From positions 1 through 64,000 of the forward strand of contig NZ_FQVF01000014.1 in the NCBI RefSeq assembly GCF_900129155.1: 64,000 bases of DNA, written 5' to 3'. This document shows positions 17,986 through 26,394 of the stretch, piece after piece. The position numbers were made by a program, and so were the translations under genes. The stretch is from Marinomonas polaris DSM 16579 (lineage in GTDB: Bacteria > Pseudomonadota > Gammaproteobacteria > Pseudomonadales > Marinomonadaceae). Within the stretch, counting starts at the first letter, position 1. The number at the start of each line of letters is the position of its first letter. Below the pieces are notes generated by a model. That model was not told where the DNA came from. It worked only from the letters and a program-made list of their open reading frames with translations, and searched no databases.

Positions 17986-18863
17986 GCGTCTACCTCCTCT
18001 TTACGAGTGCTGACCCAATACTGAAGCATGGCGGCACACAGAATAATTAAGAACAGGATTTGCGACGCAGCCGCGCCCAGACCAATATCCCAACGTAAGA
18101 AACCCACTTCATAGATGTACATCACAATAGGGCGAGATGACCCAGCTGGACCACCATTGGTCATCAACTGTGCCTGACCAAACAACTGAAATTGCATCAC
18201 CACTTGAATAATGGCAACCAACATAATAGTGGACTTAATGGATGGCAGAGTGATACGAGTGAGCACTCGCCAGCGGGAAGCGTTATCTAACGCTGCTGCT
18301 TCATAAAGGTCTTTCGGTATCTGTTGTAAGGCAGCCAAGAAAAGCATCATGGGTAAACCAATACACCACCAAACGGTTGCTACCCCCACTGAAAACAACG
18401 ACCATCCTGTAGTTGAAAGAAAGCCAATTGGTTGCCAGCCGAAAAACTCAAAAATTAACGACATTAAACCGTCATTGGGAATGAAGACGATTCGCCAAAT
18501 GAGCGTCACTATGGTGACGGACAAAATAGAAGAGGCAAAAAACAAACCTCTCAAGAAAGACGACCCTTTGCTGGTTTTATTCAAGGCTAACGCTAGAAAC
18601 AACCCAAGAATGACCAAGGTAGGAACAGACACTCCGACGAAAATTAGAGTGTTTTTTACCGCTTGACCAAAAATTGGGTCGCTTAATACTCGTGCATAGT
18701 TTTTTAAGCCGATGAAGCGCTCGCCACCAAAAAGATCGACTTTATTGAGCGACAGCCAAATTCCCCAGCCAAGAGGAAATACCAACAAGGTTAAAAAAAC
18801 ACTGAGATACGGGACAACAAATAGACCATTCGTCCAACGGGAACGACGATAACTTTCTGCCAT
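17982..18863 (-). CDS. Sugar ABC transporter permease, MalF type
   Basis: I place the start at the ATG at 18861-18863, which gives 293 residues (MAESYRRSRWTNG...). A strong GGAGGTG ribosome binding site lies seven bases ahead. The longer frame to 18908 overlaps the ATPase gene and is unlikely. Six membrane segments are visible and an EAA motif, EAAALDNASRWRVLTRITLP, lies near residue 200. It forms the CUT1 membrane channel together with the next gene. Confidence 0.87.
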   Translation of the reverse strand: MAESYRRSRWTNGLFVVPYLSVFLTLLVFPLGWGIWLSLNKVDLFGGERFIGLKNYARVLSDPIFGQAVKNTLIFVGVSVPTLVILGLFLALALNKTSKGSSFLRGLFFASSILSVTIVTLIWRIVFIPNDGLMSLIFEFFGWQPIGFLSTTGWSLFSVGVATVWWCIGLPMMLFLAALQQIPKDLYEAAALDNASRWRVLTRITLPSIKSTIMLVAIIQVVMQFQLFGQAQLMTNGGPAGSSRPIVMYIYEVGFLRWDIGLGAAASQILFLIILCAAMLQYWVSTRKEEVDA

Positions 18864-18864
18864 C

Positions 18865-19965
18865 TTACACCTCCATTTGACTGTGATAAGCAAGGCCATC
18901 ACCGTCAAAAATATGCGCAGCCTGAGGCGAAATTGACACGCGTACCGTATCGCCAGCTTTTACTTTTGAGCGTCCTGAATCTTCGACGATAAGATCTGTG
19001 CCATCGATTAAAATACCGTAAAGAAGCGTACGATCACCGAGACGCTCAATCACTTTTATGGTCAGATCAAGGCCATCTTCTTCAGCGGCAACCACCGCGG
19101 TGTCTTCCGCTCGAATACCGATAACCGCATTTGTGGCGTTGAACTCTGGTGGAAGGACAATCGCAGTAACGACTTTGCCAGCACCGCTGACTTCGACCGT
19201 CACACCATCAGGCGTATTTTCAATACTATTAATCGGCAACATAGACATTGGCGGAGAGCCAACAAACTCCGCGACAAAACGACTCGCCGGATATTGGTAA
19301 ATCTCCATGGGTGTGCCGATTTGTTCGATTTTTTGGTTGTGCATGATGACAATGCGATCCGCCAGTGTCATGGCCTCCACTTGGTCGTGAGTCACGAAGA
19401 TCATGGTTGAGCCAAGGCGCTGGTGGAGTTGCGCCAGTTCCAATCGTGTTCTGCCGCGTAACGCTGCGTCTAAATTGGATAGTGGCTCATCAAATAGGAA
19501 GGCTTTAGGTTCTTTGACAATGGCGCGACCTATCGCGACGCGCTGACGCTGGCCACCAGAAAGTCGTCCTGGTTTACGATCCAGCAAGTGATCTATTTCG
19601 AGAATTTTCGCCGCATCATTAACACGACGATCAATTTCGTCTTGGGCGACTTTGACGTTCTCTAGGCCAAACGCCATGTTTTGGCGAGTCGTCATGTGAG
19701 GGTAGAGCGCATAGGATTGAAATACCATGGCGACGCCACGTTGACCTGGAGGCAAGGTATCAATGCGTTTTTCGCCAATATCGATAGAACCTTCTGTAAT
19801 GGATTCCAGCCCCGCAATCATGCGCAATAAGGTGGATTTTCCGCAGCCAGAAGGGCCAAGGAATACAACAAATTCACCGTCTTCGATGTGTAAGTTGATG
19901 TCGTCTAATACGGTAACGCTGTCATATCGCTTTGTTATATTTTTTATAGAGATAGATGCGGACAT
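18865..19965 (-). CDS. Sugar ABC transporter ATPase, MalK/UgpC type
   Basis: The protein is 366 residues from the ATG at 19963-19965, which has GAGAGGAAACC ahead; the upstream start adds six residues. Walker A GPSGCGKST, signature LSGGQRQRVAIGRA, Walker B FLFDEPLSNLD and the switch histidine in FVTHDQVEAMT are all present. The C-terminal regulatory OB-fold domain of MalK-type ATPases follows from about residue 235. Its stop is two bases from the permease start. It energises import in the arabinoside operon and may also serve other CUT1 permeases. Confidence 0.92.
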   Translation of the reverse strand: MSASISIKNITKRYDSVTVLDDINLHIEDGEFVVFLGPSGCGKSTLLRMIAGLESITEGSIDIGEKRIDTLPPGQRGVAMVFQSYALYPHMTTRQNMAFGLENVKVAQDEIDRRVNDAAKILEIDHLLDRKPGRLSGGQRQRVAIGRAIVKEPKAFLFDEPLSNLDAALRGRTRLELAQLHQRLGSTMIFVTHDQVEAMTLADRIVIMHNQKIEQIGTPMEIYQYPASRFVAEFVGSPPMSMLPINSIENTPDGVTVEVSGAGKVVTAIVLPPEFNATNAVIGIRAEDTAVVAAEEDGLDLTIKVIERLGDRTLLYGILIDGTDLIVEDSGRSKVKAGDTVRVSISPQAAHIFDGDGLAYHSQMEV

Positions 19966-20008
19966 GGTTTCCTCTCTCAGCAAGTTTTAAACGGAAAATC
20001 TTGGGGTA

Positions 20009-21517
20009 TTACACCCCAAGTCGAATCATGCGATAGCTCATAGGAGCAATGCTTGCCGTTAATTGTTGCTGTTTGACTGCTGCGCCTTGGCCATCTTTTG
20101 GTGCTACTTGCTCTGCATCTGGACCATTTTTTGCGTCAAGTGCATGGCCCGCCATGACTTTATCCATAATGACTTTCTGATGTGTAAATCCTTGCAGAGA
20201 CAGATCCAATTCAATGCTTTCGTCTGGGTGACGGTTAACAATAAAGAAAGTTAGTGCGCCATCTTTATCGGATACCACCGCAGAAATATCCAGATAGGAA
20301 ACATCACTGGCGAACTCTGTATCGTAGCCTTGGCATTGCACCGCAAGATTGAGTGCTGTGCCACGGCCGTATTGGGACGCATACAAATATGGATAGTAAG
20401 TCGACTGACGCCACGCTGGACCGTCTTTGACTGTCATAATCGGCGCGATAACGTTGACCAATTGCGCCAAACAGCCAATTTTGACCACGTCGCTATGGCG
20501 AATAAAGGTGTTCAGAATACAGCCAACTTGTAGCGTATCGGCAAAGTCATAAATGTCTTCTAACAAAGCTGGAGCATGTGGCCAACCGTCATTGCCACCG
20601 AGAATTTTTTTGTCTTGTTCATTGGAGTGATACCAGACGTTCCATTCATCGAAGGAAATATACACATCGTGTTTGGAGCGTTTTTTAGCTTTAGTGGCTT
20701 TAATTACCGCCGCGACGGTGTCGATATAGTTATCAAGTAAGCTGGCTTTGGCTAAATAATTGGCGGTGTTTTTTTCGTGATTATCGAAATACATATGCAG
20801 TGAAATGTAGTCGACTGTGTCGTAGGTATAATCTAGTACTGTGCTTTCCCATTCAGGGTAGGTTGGCATTTTAGGGGAAGAAGAGCCACAAACGACTAGC
20901 TCGATATTTTTATCGAAAGCGCGCATGGCTTTAGCAGTTTCAAATGCTACTCGACCATATTCAGCGGCAGTTTTTTGTCCGATTTGCCAAGGTCCATCCA
21001 TTTCATTACCCAGACACCAAAGCTTAACGTCCCAAGGTTCTTCACGGCCGTTTTGCTTGCGAAGGTCAGACCAATAAGAACCGCCTGGGTGATTCACATA
21101 TTCAAGAAAAGCACGAGCTTCGTCTAAACCTCGTGAGCCAAGATTCACCGCTAGCATCATTTCTGTACCGGCTTGTTCTGCCCATTCAGCGAATTCATGA
21201 ATACCAATTTCATTACTTTCTGATGTGTGCCAAGCAAGATCTAGGCGAGTTGGGCGATCTTCTTTTGGCCCAATGCCATCTTCCCAGTTATAAGCAGAAA
21301 CGAAGTTACCACCGGGGTAGCGAGTAACGGGAACATCGATATCTTTGATGAGTTCGATAACATCTTGACGGAAACCATGTTCATCAGCAGTTGCATGACC
21401 TGGTTCGTAGATACCGCTGTAAACAGCGCGTCCTAAATGCTCGATGAAAGAGCCATAAAGGCGAGGGTCTATTTTGGCAATCACATAATCTTTATGTGCG
21501 GTTACGTTAGCGCGCAT
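20009..21517 (-). CDS. abfA: Intracellular alpha-L-arabinofuranosidase, GH51
   Basis: This 502-residue protein has a (beta/alpha)8 barrel and C-terminal beta domain of glycoside hydrolase family 51. The acid/base glutamate is E172 (CLGNEMDGPW) and the nucleophile is E291 (SFDEWNVWY). The start reads DPRLYGSFIEHLGRAVYSGIYEP, which is diagnostic. There is no signal peptide, so it acts in the cytoplasm on imported arabino-oligosaccharides or arabinosides and releases L-arabinose. It is the first structural gene after the regulator; 43 bases separate it from the ATPase gene. No arabinose isomerase or kinase genes are in the window. Confidence 0.93.
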   Translation of the reverse strand: MRANVTAHKDYVIAKIDPRLYGSFIEHLGRAVYSGIYEPGHATADEHGFRQDVIELIKDIDVPVTRYPGGNFVSAYNWEDGIGPKEDRPTRLDLAWHTSESNEIGIHEFAEWAEQAGTEMMLAVNLGSRGLDEARAFLEYVNHPGGSYWSDLRKQNGREEPWDVKLWCLGNEMDGPWQIGQKTAAEYGRVAFETAKAMRAFDKNIELVVCGSSSPKMPTYPEWESTVLDYTYDTVDYISLHMYFDNHEKNTANYLAKASLLDNYIDTVAAVIKATKAKKRSKHDVYISFDEWNVWYHSNEQDKKILGGNDGWPHAPALLEDIYDFADTLQVGCILNTFIRHSDVVKIGCLAQLVNVIAPIMTVKDGPAWRQSTYYPYLYASQYGRGTALNLAVQCQGYDTEFASDVSYLDISAVVSDKDGALTFFIVNRHPDESIELDLSLQGFTHQKVIMDKVMAGHALDAKNGPDAEQVAPKDGQGAAVKQQQLTASIAPMSYRMIRLGV

Positions 21518-21544
21518 GCTTACTCCTTTCTTATTTTTGTAGGA

Positions 21545-21591
21545 TATTAAGATATATTAAGTATCTGAATTTTTGTTTCTTATCTGATAAG
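21545..21591. promoter_or_regulatory. Candidate operator palindromes upstream of abfA
   Basis: The 299-base gap between the regulator and abfA contains CTTATCTGATAAG (21579-21591), a near-perfect 13-base palindrome. Just before it is a degenerate inverted repeat around ATATTAAG. Their position about 60 bases before the abfA start fits an operator for the ArsR-type regulator or the promoter; no direct evidence exists. Confidence 0.35.
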
Positions 21592-21816
21592 TGGATATTA
21601 AAAGCATGTTTGACCTAAGGTCAATCAATAAGACGTTTATTTTTTGTGCAACAAAATACCAAAATTGGTATGTATAAGTGTGATTTGCAACGAAAAAAGA
21701 AAGTGGTAGGTGCTTGGGAAGTTACTAAGGTATTGAAATTTATAGTTTTTTAATTTTTATTTATTAGAGCAGGCTTACTGACATCTACATCAGAAAATAA
21801 GATGCTGTGTGTGAGG

Positions 21817-22737
21817 TTAAGATTGAAGGCGTAGTACAATATCTTGGTCGTAATTGCCAAATTGTTTGCCAAAAATATTGATGCCGCCAGGGTGTTCAGC
21901 ATCATCGGGAACAGAGATTCGCACACGAATGGATCTATGGTCTTCCAGTGCAAGATCTTTCAAAGAGATATCAGAAACCCGTACACCATCGATGTAAGTA
22001 CCATCTTTTGTGACACGAAAGCTTTTTAAATGGCCGTATTGGCTGCCAGCAAGCTTCCACCAATCGGGTGTATGTTTACCACGACGATCGCCGTAATCGC
22101 CGGGAGCAGTCCAGATCGCAGCCTTTTTGCCGTTGATAGAGATATGAATATCAGAAGGCCAATTTTCTGACGTGCCAGGCACTTCGGATGACAGCTCCAT
22201 CACCAGCTCTAGCTCTTTCACTGTCTGACCTGCAATACGAGCATTGTTGGGGAATTGATATTCCACATAGCCTTTGGTAAACCACAACAAACTGGCACGC
22301 ATACGATCAGGAGAAAGATAAGTATCTGGACTGTCTAAGAAGCCAACAATGCCAGATTCCGAACACAAACCACAAGGCGCCATCACATCAAACTCAGAAT
22401 ATAGGCCCACAGGCATAGCGACTTCGATGACGTTGTTTTGATTTTGTTTGGTGTTACAGAAAGATAAGACGATTTCTTCGTGTGTTGCACGGCAAATTTT
22501 CTGGCTGCCTTTACGGCCTTTTTGGCTTTCGGTGGTAATTAAACCGGCACTTTCGAGGGAATTAATATGACTGGAAGTTGATGATTGGGGCAGTTCGAGA
22601 AGGTCTGCAATGTCATTGACATTCATCGGCCCTTTTTCATGTAACAAGGACAATATTGCCAATCGTGCAGGCGCTGCTAGGCTTTTTAGAACATCTGCTC
22701 CATCTTCGGGGGTTAGCAATAAGAACTTTTTACTCAT
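21817..22737 (-). CDS. ArsR-type winged-helix regulator with C-terminal sensory domain
   Basis: The protein has 306 residues from the ATG at 22735-22737, which has GGAG six bases ahead; an ATG two codons earlier abuts the same GGAG. Residues about 10-90 form a winged helix-turn-helix of ArsR type (LAAPARLAILSLLHEKGPM, NVNDIADLLELPQSSTSSHI). The remaining two hundred residues form a beta-rich domain with paired cysteines (APCGLCSESG) that I cannot name. Ordinary ArsR repressors are only about 100 residues, so this is a larger sugar-responsive type. It lies upstream and on the same strand as the arabinoside genes, so autoregulation of the operon is likely. Confidence 0.75.
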   Translation of the reverse strand: MSKKFLLLTPEDGADVLKSLAAPARLAILSLLHEKGPMNVNDIADLLELPQSSTSSHINSLESAGLITTESQKGRKGSQKICRATHEEIVLSFCNTKQNQNNVIEVAMPVGLYSEFDVMAPCGLCSESGIVGFLDSPDTYLSPDRMRASLLWFTKGYVEYQFPNNARIAGQTVKELELVMELSSEVPGTSENWPSDIHISINGKKAAIWTAPGDYGDRRGKHTPDWWKLAGSQYGHLKSFRVTKDGTYIDGVRVSDISLKDLALEDHRSIRVRISVPDDAEHPGGINIFGKQFGNYDQDIVLRLQS

Positions 22738-22922
22738 CGTCATCTCCAGTTGAAGGTGACTTTATATCGAGATTTATGATTCTTATCAAGTTTTAGTTGT
22801 TGATTAATTGTTACTAAAAGTAAGTGATGATCGCTTTATTAATACAAGAAAACGATCATCAACCTTTAGTTTTAAATAGCTTTTTTAAATGTTTTTTAGT
22901 GATTTCTAAAGAGTTTTTTGAA

Positions 22923-24101
22923 TTAAGCCAACGGTCCACCAATAATAGTAGTACGCAATCCTGCAATAATGTTTTCGCCTGTTTCATGTCTTAGTTCGTC
23001 GTACCAAGCTTGGGTTTCTTGCATGTCTTTACCATGGGTAACATCACAACGTTTACGAGCTTTTAGTACAAGATCTTTGACGCGGAAGCGACGAGCTTCT
23101 TCGTAGTTTTTCAATGCAGCGATAACACCTGAAACGGTTTTGCCTTTCTCTTTAAATTGATCAGCAAAGCACTGTCCGAGAACAACAGAATCTTCCAGTG
23201 CAGAGCATCCGCCTTGGCCTATGTCTGGAGTTGTACTGTGGGCAGCATCGCCGAGTAGGGCAATATTGCCTTTTACCAAGGTATCGAATGGTTCTATGTC
23301 ATGAATTTCGATGCGGTTGGTGGTTTCAGGATCAATGGCTGCAATCAGTTTTTGAACGGGTTCAGCCCAACCTGCAAAATAACCTGTTAGATTGGCAATC
23401 ACTGTTGTTCTGTCTTCTGCTAGGCCTTTTGGTAATGGCACATCAAAGAAGAAGTAAAAACGACCACTGGCAATAGGCATGATAGAAACGCGTTTGCCTT
23501 CGCCAACAAAGGTTGTCCATTGATTGGCAGGGGCAATACTTTCATCGATTTCTACCAAGCCATTCCAGTTTACATAATTAGCGTAGCGGCGCTCGGTTTG
23601 ATAACCAATGACATCAGCACGTACGGCAGAATGTGTGCCGTCGGCCGCAATCATAAAATCACCTACAGCACTGGTACCATCGGTAAAATACGCGGTTACA
23701 CCTGTGTCACTTTGCTCGACTTTCTCAATGCGTTTGCCAAACTGAACTTTATCACGTCCCCACCAATCGATCATTTGGCTTTGTAGGTCTGCTCTAGATA
23801 CAGGGCAAGGGCGTTCGCCAACAGCGTCAACTAATGGGGCAAGACTGAACTGCGTCATCACGCTTCCGGTTATACCGTCGTGGTACGCCATGTTGTGCAT
23901 CGGGCCGCCGAGTTCATCCATAATGCTGCCCATACCTAAATGGTTCATGCATTTTACGCCGTTAGACCAAATAGAGAGCGCGGCACCAACAGGTTTGATT
24001 TCTTTTACCGCTTCAAAAATATCGCATTCGATGCCTTGTTGTTTTAATGCTGCTGCCGCTGACATGCCACCGATACCAGCGCCTATAATAAGTGCTTTCA
24101 T
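22923..24101 (-). CDS. hpxO: FAD-dependent urate hydroxylase
   Basis: The 392-residue flavin monooxygenase has an N-terminal FAD motif, IGAGIGGMSAAAALKQQGIE, and the second FAD motif LLGDAAHSTTPDIGQGG near residue 280. Sequence and length match HpxO, which oxidises urate to 5-hydroxyisourate using NADH and oxygen. Neighbouring hiuH and uraD genes for the next two steps make the assignment strong. It is monocistronic or promoted on its own; the ATG at 24101 has AAGGGGAA ahead. No membrane segment. Confidence 0.9.
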   Translation of the reverse strand: MKALIIGAGIGGMSAAAALKQQGIECDIFEAVKEIKPVGAALSIWSNGVKCMNHLGMGSIMDELGGPMHNMAYHDGITGSVMTQFSLAPLVDAVGERPCPVSRADLQSQMIDWWGRDKVQFGKRIEKVEQSDTGVTAYFTDGTSAVGDFMIAADGTHSAVRADVIGYQTERRYANYVNWNGLVEIDESIAPANQWTTFVGEGKRVSIMPIASGRFYFFFDVPLPKGLAEDRTTVIANLTGYFAGWAEPVQKLIAAIDPETTNRIEIHDIEPFDTLVKGNIALLGDAAHSTTPDIGQGGCSALEDSVVLGQCFADQFKEKGKTVSGVIAALKNYEEARRFRVKDLVLKARKRCDVTHGKDMQETQAWYDELRHETGENIIAGLRTTIIGGPLA

Positions 24102-24262
24102 ATGATTCCCCTTTAATCTATCGCTCGTTTTCGCGTTGTCTTAGCGAACTTTTAATTTCTTGTTAAAGGAGTAAATGGCAATAAATATGCCATGAAACAA
24201 ATGAACCTATATTTTAGTGTGTGAAACCTTTGTTTTAGGGCGATACGTAATCAGTGGTGATA

Positions 24263-24299
24263 GGTCAAAGAAGAAAGAGGCTTATTTTCTTCTTTGACC
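24263..24299. terminator. Hairpin between hiuH and hpxO
   Basis: Perfect 14-base inverted repeat: GGTCAAAGAAGAAA at 24263 and its complement ending at 24299, with an eight-base loop. It is downstream of hiuH on the minus strand and upstream of hpxO. There is no U-tract, so it may reduce readthrough or stabilise mRNA. Confidence 0.5.
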
Positions 24300-24394
24300 A
24301 ACAGGGCAGAAAATGATTTATCTTGGTGCGGATTTTGTAATATTTGCTTCATTCTGGCTCATTAAGCCTTGGGCTGAAGCCTAATTACATAAGA

Positions 24395-24766
24395 CTAGCT
24401 GCCACGATAAGTGCTGTAAGAATAAGGCGAGACAAGCAGTGGAATGTGATAATGGGCGTTTTCATCATTGATGCCGAAGCGAATGATGACCGTGTTTAAG
24501 AAACTAGGAGCGGTAGGTTTGTTATTGTCTGAGTCTTCGAGAGAGTCAGCGAAGTACTCGTCAATGCCAAACTCTAGTTCGTACACACCCACAGAGAAGC
24601 TATCAGCTTGCAGCAAGGGTTGATCACAGCGGCCATCGTTATTGGACACAGTGCTATGAATAAGCTGTCGTTGGCCGTCTGCAGAATGCTGGTAAAGATG
24701 TATTTTTACGCCAGCCGCAGCAACGCCTTTTGTTGTATCTAAAATGTGAGTGGTTAAGTATCCCAT
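24395..24766 (-). CDS. uraH: 5-hydroxyisourate hydrolase
   Basis: The 123-residue transthyretin-like protein opens with TTHILDTTKGVAAAGVKIHLY and ends in the diagnostic YRGS. It hydrolyses 5-hydroxyisourate to OHCU in the urate pathway. The gene diverges from uraD, with promoters probably in the 193-base gap 24767-24959. The ATG at 24766 has a GAGGTAAA ribosome binding site. Short family length is typical. Confidence 0.95.
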   Translation of the reverse strand: MGYLTTHILDTTKGVAAAGVKIHLYQHSADGQRQLIHSTVSNNDGRCDQPLLQADSFSVGVYELEFGIDEYFADSLEDSDNNKPTAPSFLNTVIIRFGINDENAHYHIPLLVSPYSYSTYRGS

Positions 24767-24959
24767 TGTTTTACCTCAATCTAATGTGAAAGCTTGCCTG
24801 ATTTTTGCAGTAAGCGTCTTTATAAGTGAAATGGATCTGAAAATATTGTTTCATAGAGATCAATATTTGTGCCATGTGTTTCTGTATAGCGTATTTTGTT
24901 ATTCATACAGATCTTTTTTATAAGAATTTTTTAGAGCCGTCAGAATTTGGAGTCCTATT

Positions 24960-25481
24960 ATGCAAGACCCGTTAGCTGCGATTAGTCAAATGGAAGAAGT
25001 GGATTTTATCGCTTTATTTAGCAGTATTTATGAGCATTCCACTTGGGTTGCAGAAGAATTATGGCGACAAAAAGTCGAGCATCCAAGTGAGTATTTCGAC
25101 AGTATCGACAAAATCAAAGACACCATGGCTGACATCGTAGAGCAAAGTACTGACGAACAAAAACTCATACTGCTTCGCGCTCATCCAGATTTAGCAGGCA
25201 AAGCGGCTTTAGCAGGCGAGCTGACTCATGCCTCAACCTCAGAACAAGCAGGAGCAGGGCTGGATCAATGCTCAGAAGAAGAGCTAGCATACTTCCTACA
25301 GCTGAACGATACCTATCGAGAGAAGTTTGGTTTTCCCTTCATCATGGCCGTAAAAGGCGCGACTAAGGATCAGATACTTACAGGGTTTGAAGCCAGAACG
25401 CCCAATGACTGGCAAACAGAATTTGACCGCGCCATGAGCGAAGTGCATAAAATTGCAAGTTTTAGATTAGCGGACCTCTAA
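24960..25481 (+). CDS. uraD: OHCU decarboxylase
   Basis: The 173-residue protein matches the OHCU decarboxylase family, which makes S-allantoin from OHCU. The conserved RAHPDLAGKAALAGELT stretch around residue 62 carries the catalytic histidine, followed by LNDTYREKFGFPFIMAVKG. It is on the opposite strand from hiuH and hpxO. It is followed at 25506 by a hairpin that could stop transcription. Allantoinase genes for further steps are not in the window. Confidence 0.95.
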   Translation: MQDPLAAISQMEEVDFIALFSSIYEHSTWVAEELWRQKVEHPSEYFDSIDKIKDTMADIVEQSTDEQKLILLRAHPDLAGKAALAGELTHASTSEQAGAGLDQCSEEELAYFLQLNDTYREKFGFPFIMAVKGATKDQILTGFEARTPNDWQTEFDRAMSEVHKIASFRLADL

Positions 25482-25505
25482 AATCGTTCTGAGTTGTTAA
25501 GATAG

Positions 25506-25541
25506 AAAACGCCATCGGTTTGTATTAATCGATGGCGGTTT
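25506..25541. terminator. Terminator-like hairpin, copy 1 (flanks hicAB)
   Basis: Inverted repeat AAACGCCATCG/CGATGGCGGTTT with a loop of about twelve bases, lying between uraD and hicB, which converge here. Nearly the same hairpin recurs at 26336-26374, on the other side of hicAB. Confidence 0.7.
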
Positions 25542-25582
25542 GTTGTTTATCTTTCTATTTTTTCTTTGGATAAACAATAAGT

Positions 25583-25990
25583 TTAAACAACAGAGAAGCT
25601 GATTTTTTTTCCTAGTGCCTCTAAGGCAGAGACTAACGTATCGATTTTTGTATTATGGCCAAGGTTGATAATACGTTGCATTTCTTGCTTCTTTTTACCA
25701 ATACGTTTTGCCAGTTCTGCTTGTGATACATGCTCTTCAAGCATGGTATTCAGCAACAGGACTTTGCTCCAAATACTTAGCGGTACACTGACAGATTCGC
25801 CTTTTACTTTAGATGGTAAGGGAACTGAGCGCTCATCTTCAAAATAGAACTCAAAAGCTGTAACCAAGGCGTCTGCAGCTTCGGCTAATGCTTCTTCGTA
25901 GGTGTCTGCACAGGTTAGCGCCTCAGGGATATCTGTAAAGCTGACGCTGTAGCCATTTCCGTCTTTTTTAATAATGACTGGGTATTTCAT
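25583..25990 (-). CDS. hicB: HicB-type antitoxin
   Basis: The 135-residue protein has an N-terminal HicB domain (MKYPVIIKKDGNGYSVSFTD, then IPEALTCADTYEEALAEAADAL). A C-terminal helix-turn-helix follows (EEHVSQAELAKRIGKKKQEM). It neutralises HicA and represses its own promoter. It lies 42 bases downstream of hicA on the same strand. The partner hicA is frameshifted, so HicB may now be a solitary regulator. It is a long HTH-type HicB, and is intact. Confidence 0.9.
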   Translation of the reverse strand: MKYPVIIKKDGNGYSVSFTDIPEALTCADTYEEALAEAADALVTAFEFYFEDERSVPLPSKVKGESVSVPLSIWSKVLLLNTMLEEHVSQAELAKRIGKKKQEMQRIINLGHNTKIDTLVSALEALGKKISFSVV

Positions 25991-26032
25991 ATTCTTCTCC
26001 AGCTGTTGGAAAGAGTACCTTTAAGATAGGTT

Positions 26033-26211
26033 TCAATCGTCTATTCCTAGTTGTTTGAGAATTGCTTTTCTTGTGCCTTCGGCTATTTCTTTGCAGGGAT
26101 GTCTTGGCATAACAGATCGCTTGTCTTTGTAATAGAGCTTTAAGTGGTTGGTACCTTGTTTGACCTCTACGCCCATTTTTCCAAATATCGTCTGAATTCA
26201 CTTTGCTTCAT
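26033..26211 (-). pseudogene. hicA: HicA-type toxin with a one-base frameshift
   Basis: The frame from the ATG at 26209-26211 begins MKQSEFRRYLEK, the usual HicA start, but hits a TAG after WA. In the next frame MGVEVKQGTNHLKLYYKDKR continues, then SVMPRHPCKEIAEGT and RKAILKQLGIDD, to the stop at 26033. Joining them needs six A residues after the GG at about 26176-26181 where five are present. The catalytic histidine of the dsRBD-like fold is in GTNHLKLYY. The damage could be a real inactivation, a reading error in the homopolymer, or a site of slippage. A shorter ATG at 26176 would give 47 residues lacking the first helix. Confidence 0.75.
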
Positions 26212-26335
26212 CTTGCCTCCGTGCTGATGAACTGAATATAGAGTAATCAAAAATGTTTACTAAGTAAAACGTAAGGTAAGCTTTTTTGTTTACTAATTGA
26301 TGCCTTAAAGGTTAATTTTATATTGAGTGAGGCAT

Positions 26336-26374
26336 AAAAAACCGCCATCGTTTTGTAATAATCGATGGCGGTTT
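26336..26374 (-). terminator. Rho-independent terminator of the oxygenase operon, copy 2 of the hairpin
   Basis: The stem AAACCGCCATCG/CGATGGCGGTTT is followed on the minus strand by TTTTTT, twenty bases after the oxygenase stop. The stem and loop sequence repeats copy 1 at 25506-25541 almost exactly. Confidence 0.8.
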
Positions 26375-26394
26375 ATGTTGTGTAGTATGAAAGT

